From NCBI GenBank assembly GCA_033557465.1, contig CM066036.1:720701828-720765827 (forward strand): a DNA stretch of 64,000 bases, read 5' to 3'. The stretch comes from Ichthyophis bannanicus (Eukaryota > Chordata > Amphibia > Gymnophiona > Ichthyophiidae). The position numbers and the translations under genes are program-made. The notes beneath the pieces are model-generated. The model was given only the letters and a program-made list of their open reading frames with translations. It made no database searches and was not told where the DNA came from. Every line of letters begins with the position of its first letter. The first letter of the stretch is position 1. This document shows positions 32,649 to 44,331 of this stretch, piece by piece.

Positions 32649-32811
32649 CTTTGTGTCTCTGGTTGACTGAAACAGCCGTGGTGGTTTCCATGTTCTCTCT
32701 CTGTTAATGGAGCTGACGTAAAACTTGCGTCCTGTAGTAGAGTCTATATGAACTTCCCATTTATCCAGCATTTGGACTGGAGGGTCGGTTGGACTAGGTG
32801 GTTCCATAGTA
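32649..32811 (-). CDS. ARHGAP15: WW-domain exon, probably of ARHGAP15
   Basis: On the minus strand TTTTTACAG precedes base 32811 and GTAAGGAG follows base 32649. The 163-bp exon supplies the last base of a split codon, then 54 open codons, and ends in phase 0. The next downstream minus-strand exon at 16912-17076 begins in phase 0, so the two join in frame. The peptide has a complete WW domain. Its first Trp is in LDKWEVHID, it is followed by TGRKFYVSS, the second Trp is 22 residues on in RERTWKPPR, and the closing Pro is present. The same TWKPPR ending occurs in the WW domain of the paralogue ARHGAP12. WW domains bind proline-rich peptides. The human ARHGAP15 protein lacks one. An internal ATG (MEPPSP) could also serve as a start. 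Confidence 0.72.
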
Positions 32812-33059
32812 CTGTAAAAACGAACAATATGGAGAGGGTAATTTGCAAAGCCATTTTTGTGGATAAAAAAATGTTCTACATACATGTGGGGTTTTATACA
32901 ATTTCTTGATCAGTAGTAGTGCTACTTCCTATTTAATTTAGTTTTTACTTGAATGGAAAGGAGAATTAAGGGATTAGGGGAAATAGAGACATTTTTCTAA
33001 ATCACACCACAGGATAGAGGAGGATAAGAGGGGCTTTAATATTTTTGGAGTAGCTGTAT
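32812..33059. other. Intron upstream of the WW exon
   Basis: No repeat recognised. Confidence 0.4.
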
Positions 33060-33145
33060 CTTTGTTTTATTTTTTATTGTTCACCACTTTGAATGCTATT
33101 GTATACGGCGGTATAGAATTTTTTTAAAATAAAGAAATAGATATT
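33060..33145 (+). mobile_element. L2-type LINE 3' terminus
   Basis: TTGTTCACCACTTTGAATGC, then GGCGGTATAGAATTTTTTTA and AAATAAAGAAAT, is the usual end of an L2-type LINE. Only about 85 bp remain. Confidence 0.55.
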
Positions 33146-33399
33146 GGCAAGTAGGAGGATCATGGATGCTTTGCCACTGTAATTGCAGTCCAGAAAAAAA
33201 GTTTTGTCTCTGGCCCTCATGGCCAGGATTTTTCATTCGTATTTTTCCCGCCTGTCAGTGGTTAGCTGTATTTTTCTCTTACTAGGGTTTATTTTTGCAT
33301 TTTTCCATGCTTTGCATGTTTTTTTTACCCCTTGGGGTGGTTTTCTGCCCATGGCAGTTTTTCAGTTTGACTTTGCCGAGGTGGTGTTTTTTTTCATGT

Positions 33400-34795
33400 C
33401 TAGGCCAGCTAGTCACAAATCATCATAATTGGTGCTTGCAATGGCTTGGGTCTGACCATGAGACAGTGTCTTGCAAGCTCTGCTTGCAGATGATGCACAG
33501 AGGACTGAAAGTTCAGGAAAAGCAGAAGGAGTACCTTTTTGGCTCATCTGAATAAGCATCCTCAGCCCCGGCCCCCCTCATCTACAAAAGGTCCAGAGGC
33601 AACCAAGTGGAAGGAACAGCATGCTCAGTCGAAGCTGAAGGGCCCATTCCCACAGCTCTTCTTGACAAGATGCAGAGAGCAATAGCTAGGAGCAGCCAGC
33701 CAAACTTTCCCAGCAGGAAGACCTGACCAGAATGGGGGAGTCCACTCCCAGTGCCCAGGAGGGCAGACAAATGTCTCCCGATGAACCTATCATCATGGAG
33801 TCCCCACCCAAGGTTCTGGAGGAATGTCTTTGAACTTTAGAAACTCACTTGTTGGTGGTGGAAACCTTGCAGAACATGGGTTTTGCAGCATGGAATGCAT
33901 CGTCATCACACTCCTTCCAGCCTGGGAGATCCTTGTCCTGGCTGCTGAGTTTGGGACATCAGATGGGAGATCGGTATTGACCCCAGTTGCCGGAGTCATC
34001 TCCCTCTTAGTGTGTTGGAGTCCGAGGCAGTGCCATCAGCATGATGGGTGGTGCAAGGGTCATTGGCACCCTCCCTCCCCCAATCTACAGAGCCAGCGGG
34101 ATGAGGGGACTCGGCACTATTTTGACTTCCTCTTGGAATCCGAATCAGAATGGGAGACTGAGGGAGAATCAACGGCATTTGATCTTCATCCCTGGACCTT
34201 CCATCTCCCCCGTTGCCTCCATCTGAACAGCACAAGTCACCCCCAGAGAACATGCCCTTCCAGGATTTTGTTAGGGGCATGGCTAAGGCCATCCCCTTTT
34301 CTCTGGAGTCAGAAGAGGAGCTGAGGGTGGAGAAACTGGAACTCCCCCAGTACCCCTCGACCCCCCGGGAGGTAGTGACAGTTCCAGTCCACCATGTCCT
34401 GTAGCAGGTGTTGCCCTGGCTCTGGGAGGCACCACTCACACTTCCTGTTGTCAGTCATCAGCTTGATTCCCTATACCAGGTCCAGAAGGCCCAGGATTTG
34501 AAAAGCTGCAATTGCCCCACAATTCCGCTGTGGTGGAGTCAGCTCAAAAGTGCATAAAGAGTGCTAAAATGCACTTCTCGATCTCCCCAGGTGACAAAGC
34601 TCGGACCCTGGACTCCTTCAGGAGAAAGTGCTTCCAAGGCTCCATGCCCAGACCTATATGAGTATGTTCCTCAAGAATGTCATGTTGGACCTGGAAGACT
34701 TTGCTGCTCTTGTTCCAGAGGACCGCCGTGACTCATGGCAAGGATTGTTTGAAGGACAAGAACCACAAGGGGCGAGTGGCGTGTGGAGGTCAAAG
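33400..34795 (+). pseudogene. DIRS-like retrotransposon gag remnant
   Basis: Frame-broken peptide resembles DIRS ORF1. A Cys/His cluster (CLQWLGSDHETVSCKLC, about 33440-33490) comes first, then an acidic/Pro-rich stretch. Near the end is a DKARTLDSFRRKCFQGSM block (about 34590-34650), which is the most conserved DIRS gag motif, followed by an LEDFAALVPEDRR helix. No RT or tyrosine recombinase follows; a Penelope-type tail starts at 34800. Moderate confidence because only ORF1 is present. Confidence 0.55.
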
Positions 34796-34799
34796 GTGC

Positions 34800-35700
34800 C
34801 TTTATTGTAAGAAACCCCAACGCGTTTCAGCTGCTGCCTTCTTCAAGGGGTGTACATATTTGAAAAATAAAAACAATTACAAAACAATCAAAAATCAAAT
34901 CATGTATAACAGTCATAAAAGTAAGTTGGTTAAACAAATAAATAAATAAATATCATGCAATAAGACATATTATAAAAAATTAAAACCATAAAGCATTAAA
35001 AACATAGAACATAAGGCAGAGTGTAGGTAAATACAAATTTAAAAAATGACACCAAATGTGGGAAGAGAGATGAGGAGGTACAAAGGTGGTATTATATTAA
35101 TGTAGAGAACCATACTTAGTAGAGCACTCTCTGGGTATTCTTAAGGGAACTAATAGTATACAAGATCACTCAATCTAAAATAATGAGGTATAAGTAGGAA
35201 ATGTCACATTATGTCATGATTTGTATGTTCAGGTATTGAACAAATGGGGGTACTGGAGGGGACAGTACATAAATTATTCCTTTCAAAGGACATACAATGG
35301 AGGAGAGTGATGTCTGAGCCAGATGACAGTCAAAACCGTAGAGAGAAGTATACAGCATATAAAGGCTCAAACAATGTCCACCAATAATCACGGACAAGCG
35401 ACTCAAAAAGAAATGACAGTAAATATGCATTTCAGTTTGGATGCCGTTTTAAAAAAGGGGGTGGGGAAACCTTATTCAGGGTAAAAACTACCAAACACTG
35501 TAAATGAAGCCCTTGAATGAAAACTTAAAATAATAAATCATCTCAAGGGTACATAAATGTTTAAAGAATAGTGGCTGAAACAGATCAATACTGCTAATCC
35601 TATCTTACAGTATGGAATTAAAATAGAGCAACCAAATAAAATTAATTAAGTAAATAGCCTCCTGATGTCTTAGTTTGTCATCCTAAGTTCGAACGGACTC
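34800..35700 (-). mobile_element. Penelope-type 3' tail, minus strand (probable)
   Basis: The minus strand reads TTGAAGAAGGCAGCAGCTGA, then AACGCGTTGGGG and ACAATAAAGG. This is the same arrangement as at 7724-7785. The sequence to its right is AT-rich, as expected for the upstream UTR, but its boundary is a guess. Confidence 0.45.
34925..34952. repeat. (AAAT)n short microsatellite
   Basis: AAATAAATAAATAAAT run. Confidence 0.8.
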
Positions 35701-35834
35701 TCCTGTACTTATCCGACCTTATCAGTGAGGAGCATCAAAAAACAACATTGCCAATACTGTTGCATACAATAAATAATACCATGCATTACAATTATAAAAT
35801 AGGACAGGTGATCCAATTATAAAAAGAAAGAGAA

Positions 35835-37255
35835 AATAGTGAGGTTTCTGGAGTCCAACTGATTACCGGATCTGAGACAGCATGGATTCACCAGAGGTAG
35901 GTCTTGTCAGACAAATCTGATTGATTTTTTTGACTGGGTAACCAGGGAGTTGTACTGAGGGAGAGCCCTAGATGTGCTGTACTTAGATTTCAGTAAAGCC
36001 TTTGACACCGTTCCACACAGGCGACTTATAAATAAACTGAACACCCTAGGGATAGACTCTAAAGTTACTAATTGGGTTAAAATTGGCTGAGTGGGAGGCA
36101 ACAAAGAGTATAGGTAAATGGAGCTCACTGTGAGGAAAAGGAGGTTATCAGTGGTATGCCATAGGCATCTGTCCTTGTCCCGATTCTTTTTAACATCATT
36201 GCTAGTGATATTGTGGGTAAGGTTTGCCTCTTTGCAGATGATACCAAAATCTGCAATAGAGTAGACACCCAGGAAGGAGTAGATAACATGAGGAGGGATC
36301 TAGTGAAGCTTGAAGAATGGTCTAGAATTTGGCAGCTGAGATTTAATGCTAAAAAATGTAGGGTCATGCATTTATTTATTTATTTATTTATATTCTCTTA
36401 TATACCGCGCTATTCTGCATCAGTGTGGTTTACATTGAATAAACTGAAATTACATTGAACAGGGCATTATAACTTGGAGATAACTATTTTACAGGGAACA
36501 TTTGGGCTCTTTGGGCTGCATAAATCCAAGGGAGTGGTACAGTATAGCGGGTGAAGTACTTCTGTCCACAAAAGAAGAGCAGGACTTAGGCGTGATTGTC
36601 TTATGATCTTAAAGTAGCTAAAAGGTAGAAAAGGTGACCGAGAAAGCCAGATGGATGCTTGGGTGCATAGGGAGAGGAATGGCCAGCAGAAAAAAGGAGG
36701 TGATAGTGCCTCTATATAAGTCTTTGGTGTGACCTCATATGGAGTACTGTGTGCAATTCTGGAGACCACACCTTCAAAAGGTTATAAATAGGTTGGAGTG
36801 CAGAGGGTGGCTACTAAACTGGTTAGTGGTCTTCATTATAAAGCATATGACGACAGACTTAAGGAGCTTAATATGTATACTTTAGAGGAAAGACGGGATA
36901 GAGGATATTTGGTAGAGACGTTTAAATACCTCCATGGCATAAATGCACAGGAGAAGAGCCTTTTTCAATTGAAAGTAAGCTCTGTAATGAGGGAACATAG
37001 GATGAGGGTGAAAGGGGATAGACTCAGAAATAATAAGTGGAAATATTTCTTTATGGAAAGAGTGGCAGGTGTGTGGAATAGTCCCTCAGTGGAAGTAGTA
37101 GAGACAAGGACAGTATTTGAGTTCAAGAAAGCATGGGACAAACACAGAAGATTTCTAATGGGGATAAAAAGGGACTATAGTAGTTGATATGGAAGGGCAG
37201 ACTAGATAGGCTATATGGTCTTTTTCTGCTGTCATGTTTCTATATCTATGTTTCT
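35835..37255 (+). mobile_element. CR1 LINE 3' half with nested SINE
   Basis: Readable blocks are SNGLPDLRQHGFTRG-like sequence at about 35860-35910, FSKAFDTVPHRRLINKLNTL at 35985-36050 and FADDTKICNRVDTQEGVD at 36230-36280. EWSRIWQLRFNAKKCRVMH at 36315-36370, then LEYC and MYTLEERRDRG at about 36870, and ERVAGVWNS at 37060 follow. The tail is TTTTTCTGCTGTCATGTTTC. Insertion of a SINE at 36371-36495 and several stops break it. The related copies at 56285, 51080 and 42000 show the uninterrupted order. Confidence 0.88.
36371..36495 (-). mobile_element. 5'-truncated SINE inserted in CR1
   Basis: The reverse complement matches the 3' half of the SINE at 55109-55385 (CTCCAAGTTATAATGCCCTG, TTCAATGTAA, then a TATATAAGAGAATATAAATA tail). 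It interrupts the CR1 at GCATTT/ATTTGGGC. Confidence 0.8.
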
Positions 37256-38634
37256 ATTTTGCACTCTTGTACAAGTTTTTAAGGAACTCTCTAAGGTTGT
37301 AAATATATTAAACAATAAGAATGTGTGAACCAAAAATGTCTGTGCTCTATTTTGTTCTTCAGAATATACCTGTTTGGTAAAATTCTTGGGTCCAATCTAT
37401 TTCTGCATTCATCCAATTGATTTCCATTAAGGTCTATGGGGATTTTACAGTGGAACAGTGAGGTTTGCCATCTATTTTCAATTTAATCTGCTTGAAATTT
37501 GATGGCAGTCATTTTTAATAGCACTACAAATTATCAAGTATCACTAAACCCTCCAGGGGCACCAGATGAGGGACAATGAATAAACACAATGCAAGATGTG
37601 TACCAGGAACTACTAAGAGTGGTACAAAGAAAGTAATGAACACCTCAAGATAGTTGAAGAGGGAGAAAGCAGCAACACAATTGGTAGAAGCATACCAACA
37701 CACTTTGAGAGGAGTAAAATGGCAAGGAGACCAGCACGGCAACCAGATCATCTGCAAGAACTTAAATAGGCCAAGGGGACTATCACAGAACAACATAGAC
37801 TCGGATAAGCTGCAAGGCCCTAAATTATGCCAGGAAGACCAGAACAGCACCCAGATCGGTTATAAGGCCCTAAAACACCAGCATAGGAACCCTAAGTATA
37901 GAGGAAGATCCTCTAGTGATGAAAGAACCATTCATGGACTGCCTAGATGATTTTCAAGGGATATAAAGAAGAATCAGAGGATGCAGCAGTGGTGACGGCC
38001 CCAAAAAGCAGTATGCATGGGCAATACTTGCAGGGATAATCTAGAAGAGTTGATGAAGACCAAGCATCAGGAAGATAGGCTGGATGCCCCTCTAATGAAA
38101 AGCTAATACTAACTGGACAACCAGGATCTCATTTAAGCTTGGTAAATGTTTCTGATAATAGACTTAGACATGGTTTCACAGAATTTCTGGCAGAAAAACA
38201 TGGCAAAAGTCTTTGGATTAAGTCTCTAGAGTAGGACTCAATAGATTCAGAAGGCAAGCAGAGTTTCAGACCAGACAAACTTTGAGCCAATCAGAAAACA
38301 GGAAAAAAGATGATCAGCAATAGAATTCACAGTTAAGAGCAGGCTGGCTCAAACCAGCTCCCATGAAGATCTAGTAGCTCTTCCTGCAAAATGCCTGATT
38401 TCTAAATCAATGATTACTGGTTTGAGGCCAGTCTGCCTGTGACACGTCTGGGGTGGAAATAAAATGATATGAATGACATAGGAAATGTTGTTGATATTTT
38501 CCATGTCATTACAAATGAATGCACATCTCTACGACTGTGTAGCTTCATAGCATGATTCCTAGTTTTTGTACTTTTTGGAAGAGTAAACCATCAATTCATG
38601 TTTACCTCTTCCTCTCCACTCAGGATTTTACAGA
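37256..38634. other. No recognisable feature
   Basis: About 1.4 kb with no motif, terminus or exon I can support. Open frames at 37654-37950 and the opposite strand are unassigned. Confidence 0.4.
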
Positions 38635-39205
38635 CCTCAATCATATAGCCCCTCAGCCATCTTTTCTCCAAGCGGAAAATCCCTAACCTCTTTATCTTTC
38701 CCTCATAGGAGAGTTGTTCCATACCTTTTTTCATTTTGATCATCCTTCTTGTCTCTTTTTTAATGCTGCAGTATCTTTTTTGAGATGTGGAGACCAGAAT
38801 TGCACACAGTAATCGAGGTGTGGTCGTACCATACCATGGAGCAATAAAGAGGCATTATGATATTTGTTTTATCCTCTTTTCCTTTCCTAATAATTCCTGT
38901 TTGCTTTTTTGGCCACTGCCACACAGTGAACAAAAGATTGTTTATGATCACAACTAGATCTTTTTTCCTGTGTGATGACTTTAATGAGGAACCTAGCATT
39001 GTGTATCTATAGTTTAGGTTGTTCTTCCCTACATGTATCACTTTGCACTTGTCCACATTCAATTGCTTCAGCCATTTGAATGTCCAGTCTCCCAGTCTCA
39101 CAAGATCCTCCCACAGTTTCTCACAATCCACATCCAATTGAACAACTTTGAATAATTTAATCACCTCATTTGTTGATCCCAATTTCAGATTGTTTATAAA
39201 TATGT
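38635..39205 (-). mobile_element. CR1-like LINE 3' half, minus strand
   Basis: Minus-strand frame 38760-39182 reads EVIKLFKVVQLDVDCEKL, then LGDWTFKWLKQLNVDKCKVI, then LGSSLKSSHRKKDLVVIINN and GIIRKGKEDKTNIIMPLYCS. This is the thumb and connection region of the same subfamily as 2866-3990. The C-terminal part is degraded to 38635. Confidence 0.75.
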
Positions 39206-39364
39206 TAAAAAGTTTTACTTCTCTTCTATTTTGTTTTTTGCTTGCTCTTTTCTTTTATGTTTTGGCATGGGAAGCAGAAAGCCACTGGGAAGGAATACCA
39301 TCCCGAGAGACTGCAGTGCAAACTGTGAAAAAGAAATACATTGAAGGCAGAGAGTTATAGCAAC

Positions 39365-39655
39365 TTCCCTCAGTACAGTTCTATACTCATGAGGGGACAT
39401 GGGATGAGGGTGAAAGGGGATAGATTCAGGAGTGATATGAGGAAATATTTCTTTACGGAAAGAATGGTGGATCCGTGGAACAGTCTCCCAGTGGAGGTGG
39501 TAGAGATGAGGACAGTAAGTGAATTGAAAAAACATGGGACAAACACAGAGGATCTCTAAAAGAAAAAAGGGGACTGTTGTAGTTGTTGATTTGGAAGGAC
39601 AGACTAGATAGGCCATGTGGTCTTTTTCTGTCATCATGTTTCTATGTTTCATTCC
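39365..39655 (+). mobile_element. CR1 LINE 3' end
   Basis: RGHGMRVKGDRFRSDMRKYF, TERMVDPWNSLPVEVVEMRT and a tail TTTTTCTGTCATCATGTTTC ending near 39650. 5'-truncated. Confidence 0.85.
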
Positions 39656-40550
39656 TTTTGTGTCATGTGAAAATGAAGGGAAAACAACCAGAGAGAGGTT
39701 CCTCTTCAGAAACACTAGCTTTTCCACCAACTCCATTGCTAGCTGTGAACGATGGAGGAACTATGATTTTCCCTGCCATGTGTATATAAGTTAAATGTGC
39801 ACATTGGTTGGAGGGCAGGGCCGAAATGCTGCACAACCTTGACCAAGCCAGACTTCTAACTTGTGTACCCAGTATTCCAAAAGATCTAGATGCATGGTCT
39901 CAATGGGTTCTGCAAGGTAGTGTATCACAGAAATCCATGCAGGAGTATAGCTTGTGGCAGAATGGTCTCTGTTGCTTGTGCTTATCATTGAAGCTATGGC
40001 TTGAGTTACCAAATATTTTCCCTTGCTGAGGCTCATAGGCTAGTGGCATAGAAAGTTGGGTGGAGTGAGAAGGTGGTAGCAGAATTGCTTGCTGTCATGC
40101 CTACTCTTTCTCCTGCTGCTTAAAAATTGCCACCAGCCCCCTGCCTATATTTTTCCCTTCCCTTTACATCAATCACAAGATTTTGTTTCTGGTAAAACAG
40201 TGTGTTGTCTACAGGGTGGTGGATCTTTTCACCCATTGTCATAGAGACAAGCTGGCATATAATTATCCTCCTTTATAAGGGGTTAAAACCTTATTTTCAT
40301 TTGACCATGCAAGAAGTCTGCCATCACCAAAACCTCTATTGTCAGTCTCTGTCACTGCCAAATACCCTTTGACTTCCCCTATAAAAGTCTTTACTGTGAT
40401 GAGAAGGATCAGAGTAGCTCTTGTGGAACTCATTTCCTCTGTGGCATCCTTAAAGAGCTTTAGGAATTTTATCATCGGCATAATATTTGTCTAATCCTGG
40501 TGATGCAGTGGGCTTTTGATGCATATCTCAATCTCCAATGACATCTGATG
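39656..40550. other. No recognisable feature
   Basis: Non-repetitive-looking sequence between two CR1 copies. No exon is supported. Confidence 0.4.
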
Positions 40551-40652
40551 CAGGGCTGTTCGTTGCTCCACTTTGCAGATGACACTAAAATCTACAATAG
40601 AGTAGCTACCCAAGAAGGAGCAGATAACATGAGGAGGGATTTAGCAAAGCTT

Positions 40653-40665
40653 AAAGAATGGTTGA
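40653..40665 (+). repeat. Target-site duplication, left
   Basis: AAAGAATGGTTGA, repeated exactly at 41966-41978 on the other side of the RTE insertion. Confidence 0.9.
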
Positions 40666-41965
40666 CTGTGGAAATTATCACACAATCGCTCTGATCCCAC
40701 ATGCCAGCAAGATTCTATTCAAGATCATTCAGCAGAGACTACAACCATACCTGGAGTGAGAACTGCCTGAAGTGCAAGCATGGTTCAGGAAAGGGAGAGG
40801 AACGAGAGACATTATCGCAGATGTGAGATGGATCCTTGAAAAGGCAAAAGAATACCAAAAGGATATTTATATGTGTTTTATTGACTACAGCAAGACTTTT
40901 GACTGTGTAAACCATGAGAAACTCTGGGCCACATTAAGAAGCATGGGTATACCAGAACACCTTTTGTTCTCTTGAACAACCTTTACACTGATCAACAAGC
41001 AACAGTTTGAACGAAACTAGGAGAAACAGAATGGTTTAAAATCAGCAAAGGTGTACAACAAGGCTGCATACTTTCCCCCTACCTATTTAATTTGTATGTA
41101 AAACAAATCATCAGAGAAGCAGTACTGTATGAAGACAACAGAGGTGTGAAGATTGGTGGAAGACTCATCAACAACCTTTGCTATGCTGATGATACCACAT
41201 TACTGGCTGAAAGTGAAGATGATTTGAAACATTTGCTTCTCAACATCAAGGAATATAGTCTTAAAGTGGGTCTGCACCTTAATGTTAAGAAGACAACAAT
41301 CGTGACAACTGGCAAAATGAATAAGTTCATAGTTGATGGAGAAGAAATTGAAATAGTTGACAACTTTATCCTATTTGGATCAAGTATCTATAAAGAAGCA
41401 ACAAGCAGTCAAGAAATCAGAAGACACATTGCTCTTGGCAGAATGGCTATTAAGGACCTAGACAAGATTCTCAAGAACAGAGATGTTTCTCTCCATAGAA
41501 AGATTCGACTTGTTCAGGCAATGGCGTTTTCAGTGACATCATATGGATGTGAAAGTTGGACAGTGAAAAAGATAGACAGGAAGAAAATCGATGCCTTTGA
41601 ATGATGGTGCTGGCGATGAATACTGCGCACACCATGGACTGCCCGAAGAACAAACCAGTGAGTACTAGAGGAGATCAAACCTAAGTTTTCTTTAGAAGCT
41701 CAGATGACATCACTTCGACTTTCATACTTTGGACACATCATGCGAAGAGAGAGATCATTAGAGAAGGACATCATGCTTGGCAAGGTGGAAGGTCAATGCA
41801 AAAGAGGAAGGCCAGCAATGAGATGGATCGATACAATAACAGCAGCTATGGGTGCCAGTCTGTCAACAATGAGCCACCTGACAGAAGATCGAACACAGTT
41901 TGGGACAACTATCCAGAGGGTTGCCATGAGTCGAAACCGACTTGATGGCACTTAACAACAACAAC
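40666..41965 (+). mobile_element. RTE (BovB-like) LINE, 5'-truncated
   Basis: RT blocks: ALIPHASKILFKIIQQRLQP (40690-40750), FRKGRGTRDIIADVRWI (40785), FIDYSKTFDCVNHEKL (40880) and QQGCILSPYLFNLY (41060). LINNLCYADDTTLLAESEDD, with catalytic YADD, is at 41165-41225. The C-terminal YGCESWTVKK (41545), LRLSYFGHIMRRERSLEKDI (41710) and MRWIDTITAAMG (41820) are hallmark RTE/BovB motifs. The end is an ACAACAACAA repeat. Stops near 40756, 40975 and 41602. It is flanked by 13-bp duplications. Confidence 0.93.
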
Positions 41966-42789
41966 AAAGAATGGTTGAGAAACTGTCAGCTGAGTTTTAA
42001 CACTAAAAAAAAATGCAGGGAATGCATTTGGGCTGCAAAAATCCAAGGGGGAGGTACGGTATAGGAATGAAGTTCTTTTGTCCTTGAAAGAAGAGCGGGA
42101 CCTGGACATGATTGTTTCCAATGATCTTAAGATGGCTAAACAGGTAGAAAAGGCAATGGTGAAAGCCAGAAGGATATTTGGGTGTATAGGGAGAGGAATG
42201 GCTAGCAGGAAGAAGGAGGTGATAGTGCCTCTATATGCAGTAAATCTTTGTGAGACCCTATTTGGAGTATAGTATGCAAGTCTGGAGACCACACCTTCAA
42301 AAGGATATAAACAGGATGGAGTCTGTTCAGAGGATGGCTACTAGAATGGTCTGTTGACTTTGAAATAAGGCATATGGGGACAGATTTAAAGATCTAAATA
42401 TGTATACTTTGGAGGGAAGGTGGGAGAGAGGCAATCTGATAGAGATGTTTAAATACTTCCTTGGCATAAATTCACAGGGGAGAGCATCTTTCAATTGATA
42501 GAGAGCTCTGAAATGAGGGGGCATAGGATGAAGCTGAAAGGGGATAGACTCAGGAGTAATATGCTGAAATATTTCTTGATGTAAAGAGTGGTAGATGCAT
42601 GGAATAGTCTCAAAGTGGAGGTAATAGAGATGAGAACAGTATCTGAATTAAAAAAAACATGGGAAAAACACAGAAGATTTCTAAAGGAAAAAAAAAGAAT
42701 GTAGTAGTTGGTATGGAATGGCAGACGGGATAGGCCATATACTGTAGTCTATCTGCCATCATGTTTCTCTGTTTCTAACCTCCTTACAA

Positions 42790-43480
42790 ATGGAATTCAG
42801 CATTATTGATCAGTTGCCTCAGGACAGGGAGTCTCTGATAAATGTGCAAAGCATTTGATCCCATGAAAGCCCTCTTCCTTCAATGCCTTGGCCATGTTTG
42901 TAGCACCATCGGTTACAAAGAAACCTTCTGCCCTATGTGCCAGTCCTGCAGCATTGTCCTTATTTTTGCTAGGATAAGGGGCCAAGTATGACTGTCATCC
43001 ATTACCTGGCTGTGCAGCACAGCCCATCAGCACCCTCCTTCCCCCCTCCCCCCATATTCCTACAGCCTATGCATGCCTCATCCGGTTCCCACCAGTGTAT
43101 TGCCAGGGAGAGGTAGGCATGTGTAATGTTCTGAATAGTGCAAATGTCAGTGGTGAAATGCACACTACTACTAGCCTCTGCTTTGACCATCTTTGACTAC
43201 AGATGATAACAGAACTGATTATAGAGGCAGGGGATCACCTGCTTACTAAAGGTTGTTCTGCAGGGCACTCAGTAATCAGAGACTAAGAGATGCAGCTTCC
43301 TTTTTAAACCCCACCTTTTCAACCACCTTCATGGGATGGTTATCCTGGGCTATCATTTCCTCGATGCACCATGTCACCACTCTTGATGCTGCCTGCCAAC
43401 TTTCCTATGACAGTGCTGATGAATACCACTCTATGTCCTCCATGGCCATGAAGTCATTTACAAGAATCAGCGCATGCCAA
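42790..43480 (-). pseudogene. hAT transposase core remnant
   Basis: Minus-strand peptides SSVHFTTDICTIQNITHAYL (about 43120-43180) and VTDGATNMAKALKEEGFHGI (about 42850-42920), followed by KCFAHLSE, match the ribonuclease-H-fold region of BED-type hAT transposases (TTD-W-T and D-x-A-x-N-M blocks, then C-x-A-H). The frame is broken and the dimerisation domain is missing because CR1 sequence abuts at 42785. Confidence 0.8.
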
Positions 43481-43487
43481 GACCGTA

Positions 43488-44328
43488 CATGAAAAAGTGT
43501 GTGAAGGGAAAAAGGCGTCAAAGTTTGTTCCTTGAATGCACAACGGATTCTGCTTTGCAGAAAGTGGGCACAAATCCTCACCGGTCAGAAAAACCCCTTC
43601 TAAATAAACTTTATTAGTCTGGAAATTAAATTTATTCATTTATTTGCAACTTAATAAAAAGCCTCATTCAATCAATACTATGAAAACTAGATCTTAAAGA
43701 GTTTAAACACTTATCGGCATTCAAAGAATCAAAAACGTATCTTAATTCAGTAGATGAAAATTATTCTTTACAAAACATTTAGCAGTGCTGGCAGCTGGAT
43801 ATACACTCTGCACTTGCAGCAATGCTGGGAGTTAGTAATGCACCCTTTTGGCATAGCAGCTTTTTGATATATGTGATAGTTGGTATAATTTTTCTCCATC
43901 GTTGTCCCTTTACTGGCACTGATGACTCTTCATGCCTCATTTTTTTCAGTCATCTGGCTACACTCCCGAGGCAGCCTTGTGGCGAAACGGGGCCACATTG
44001 AGTGCACCACCAGATTGCATCACTAATTAAGTGCGCCACCAGGATGCATTACCAACTGCCATCTACTGAATCAAAATACGCTTTTGCATTCTTTGAATGT
44101 TGATGTGTTTAAATGCTGTAAGATCTAGTTTTCATAGTAGTGATTAAATGAGACTTTTTATTACATTGCAAATAAATGAATAAAATACATTTCCATACTA
44201 ATAAAGTATATGTAGAAGGGGTTTTTCTGACTGCTGAGGATTTGTGCCCACTTTCTGTAAAGCAGGATTCATTGTGGATTCAAGGGACAAACTGAGGTCT
44301 TTCCCCCCCCGCCCATATTTTTTCATGG
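43488..44328. repeat. Long inverted repeat with 269-bp arms
   Basis: 43488-43756 is the reverse complement of 44060-44328 at roughly 85 percent identity (shared words AGAAAGTGGGCACAAATCCT, ATGAAAACTAGATCTTA, TTTATTCATTTATTTGCAA). The 303-bp spacer carries a GCCTTGTGGCGAAACGGGGC block at about 43973-43992, like the hammerhead-type tails elsewhere. It lies within the hAT remnant. The arms carry no coding domain. Confidence 0.9.
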
Positions 44329-44331
44329 ATA

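Larger units (their letters stand above)
40555..42785 (+). mobile_element. CR1 LINE 3' half, split by an RTE insertion
   Basis: The CR1 starts at the FADDTKIYNRVATQEGADNM block (40575-40650) and breaks at 40665. It resumes at 41966 with GMHLGCKNP-like sequence (about 42010-42040), KMAKQVEKAMVKARRIFGCI (42130), GRGMASRKKEVIVPLY (42190) and the 3' tail (CTGCCATCATGTTTCTCTG) at 42755-42775. Confidence 0.88.

Noticed and set aside
32586..32885. The whole 99-codon open frame around the WW domain taken as coding
   Set aside because: Canonical acceptor and donor sites limit the exon to 32649-32811; the flanking codons are intronic.
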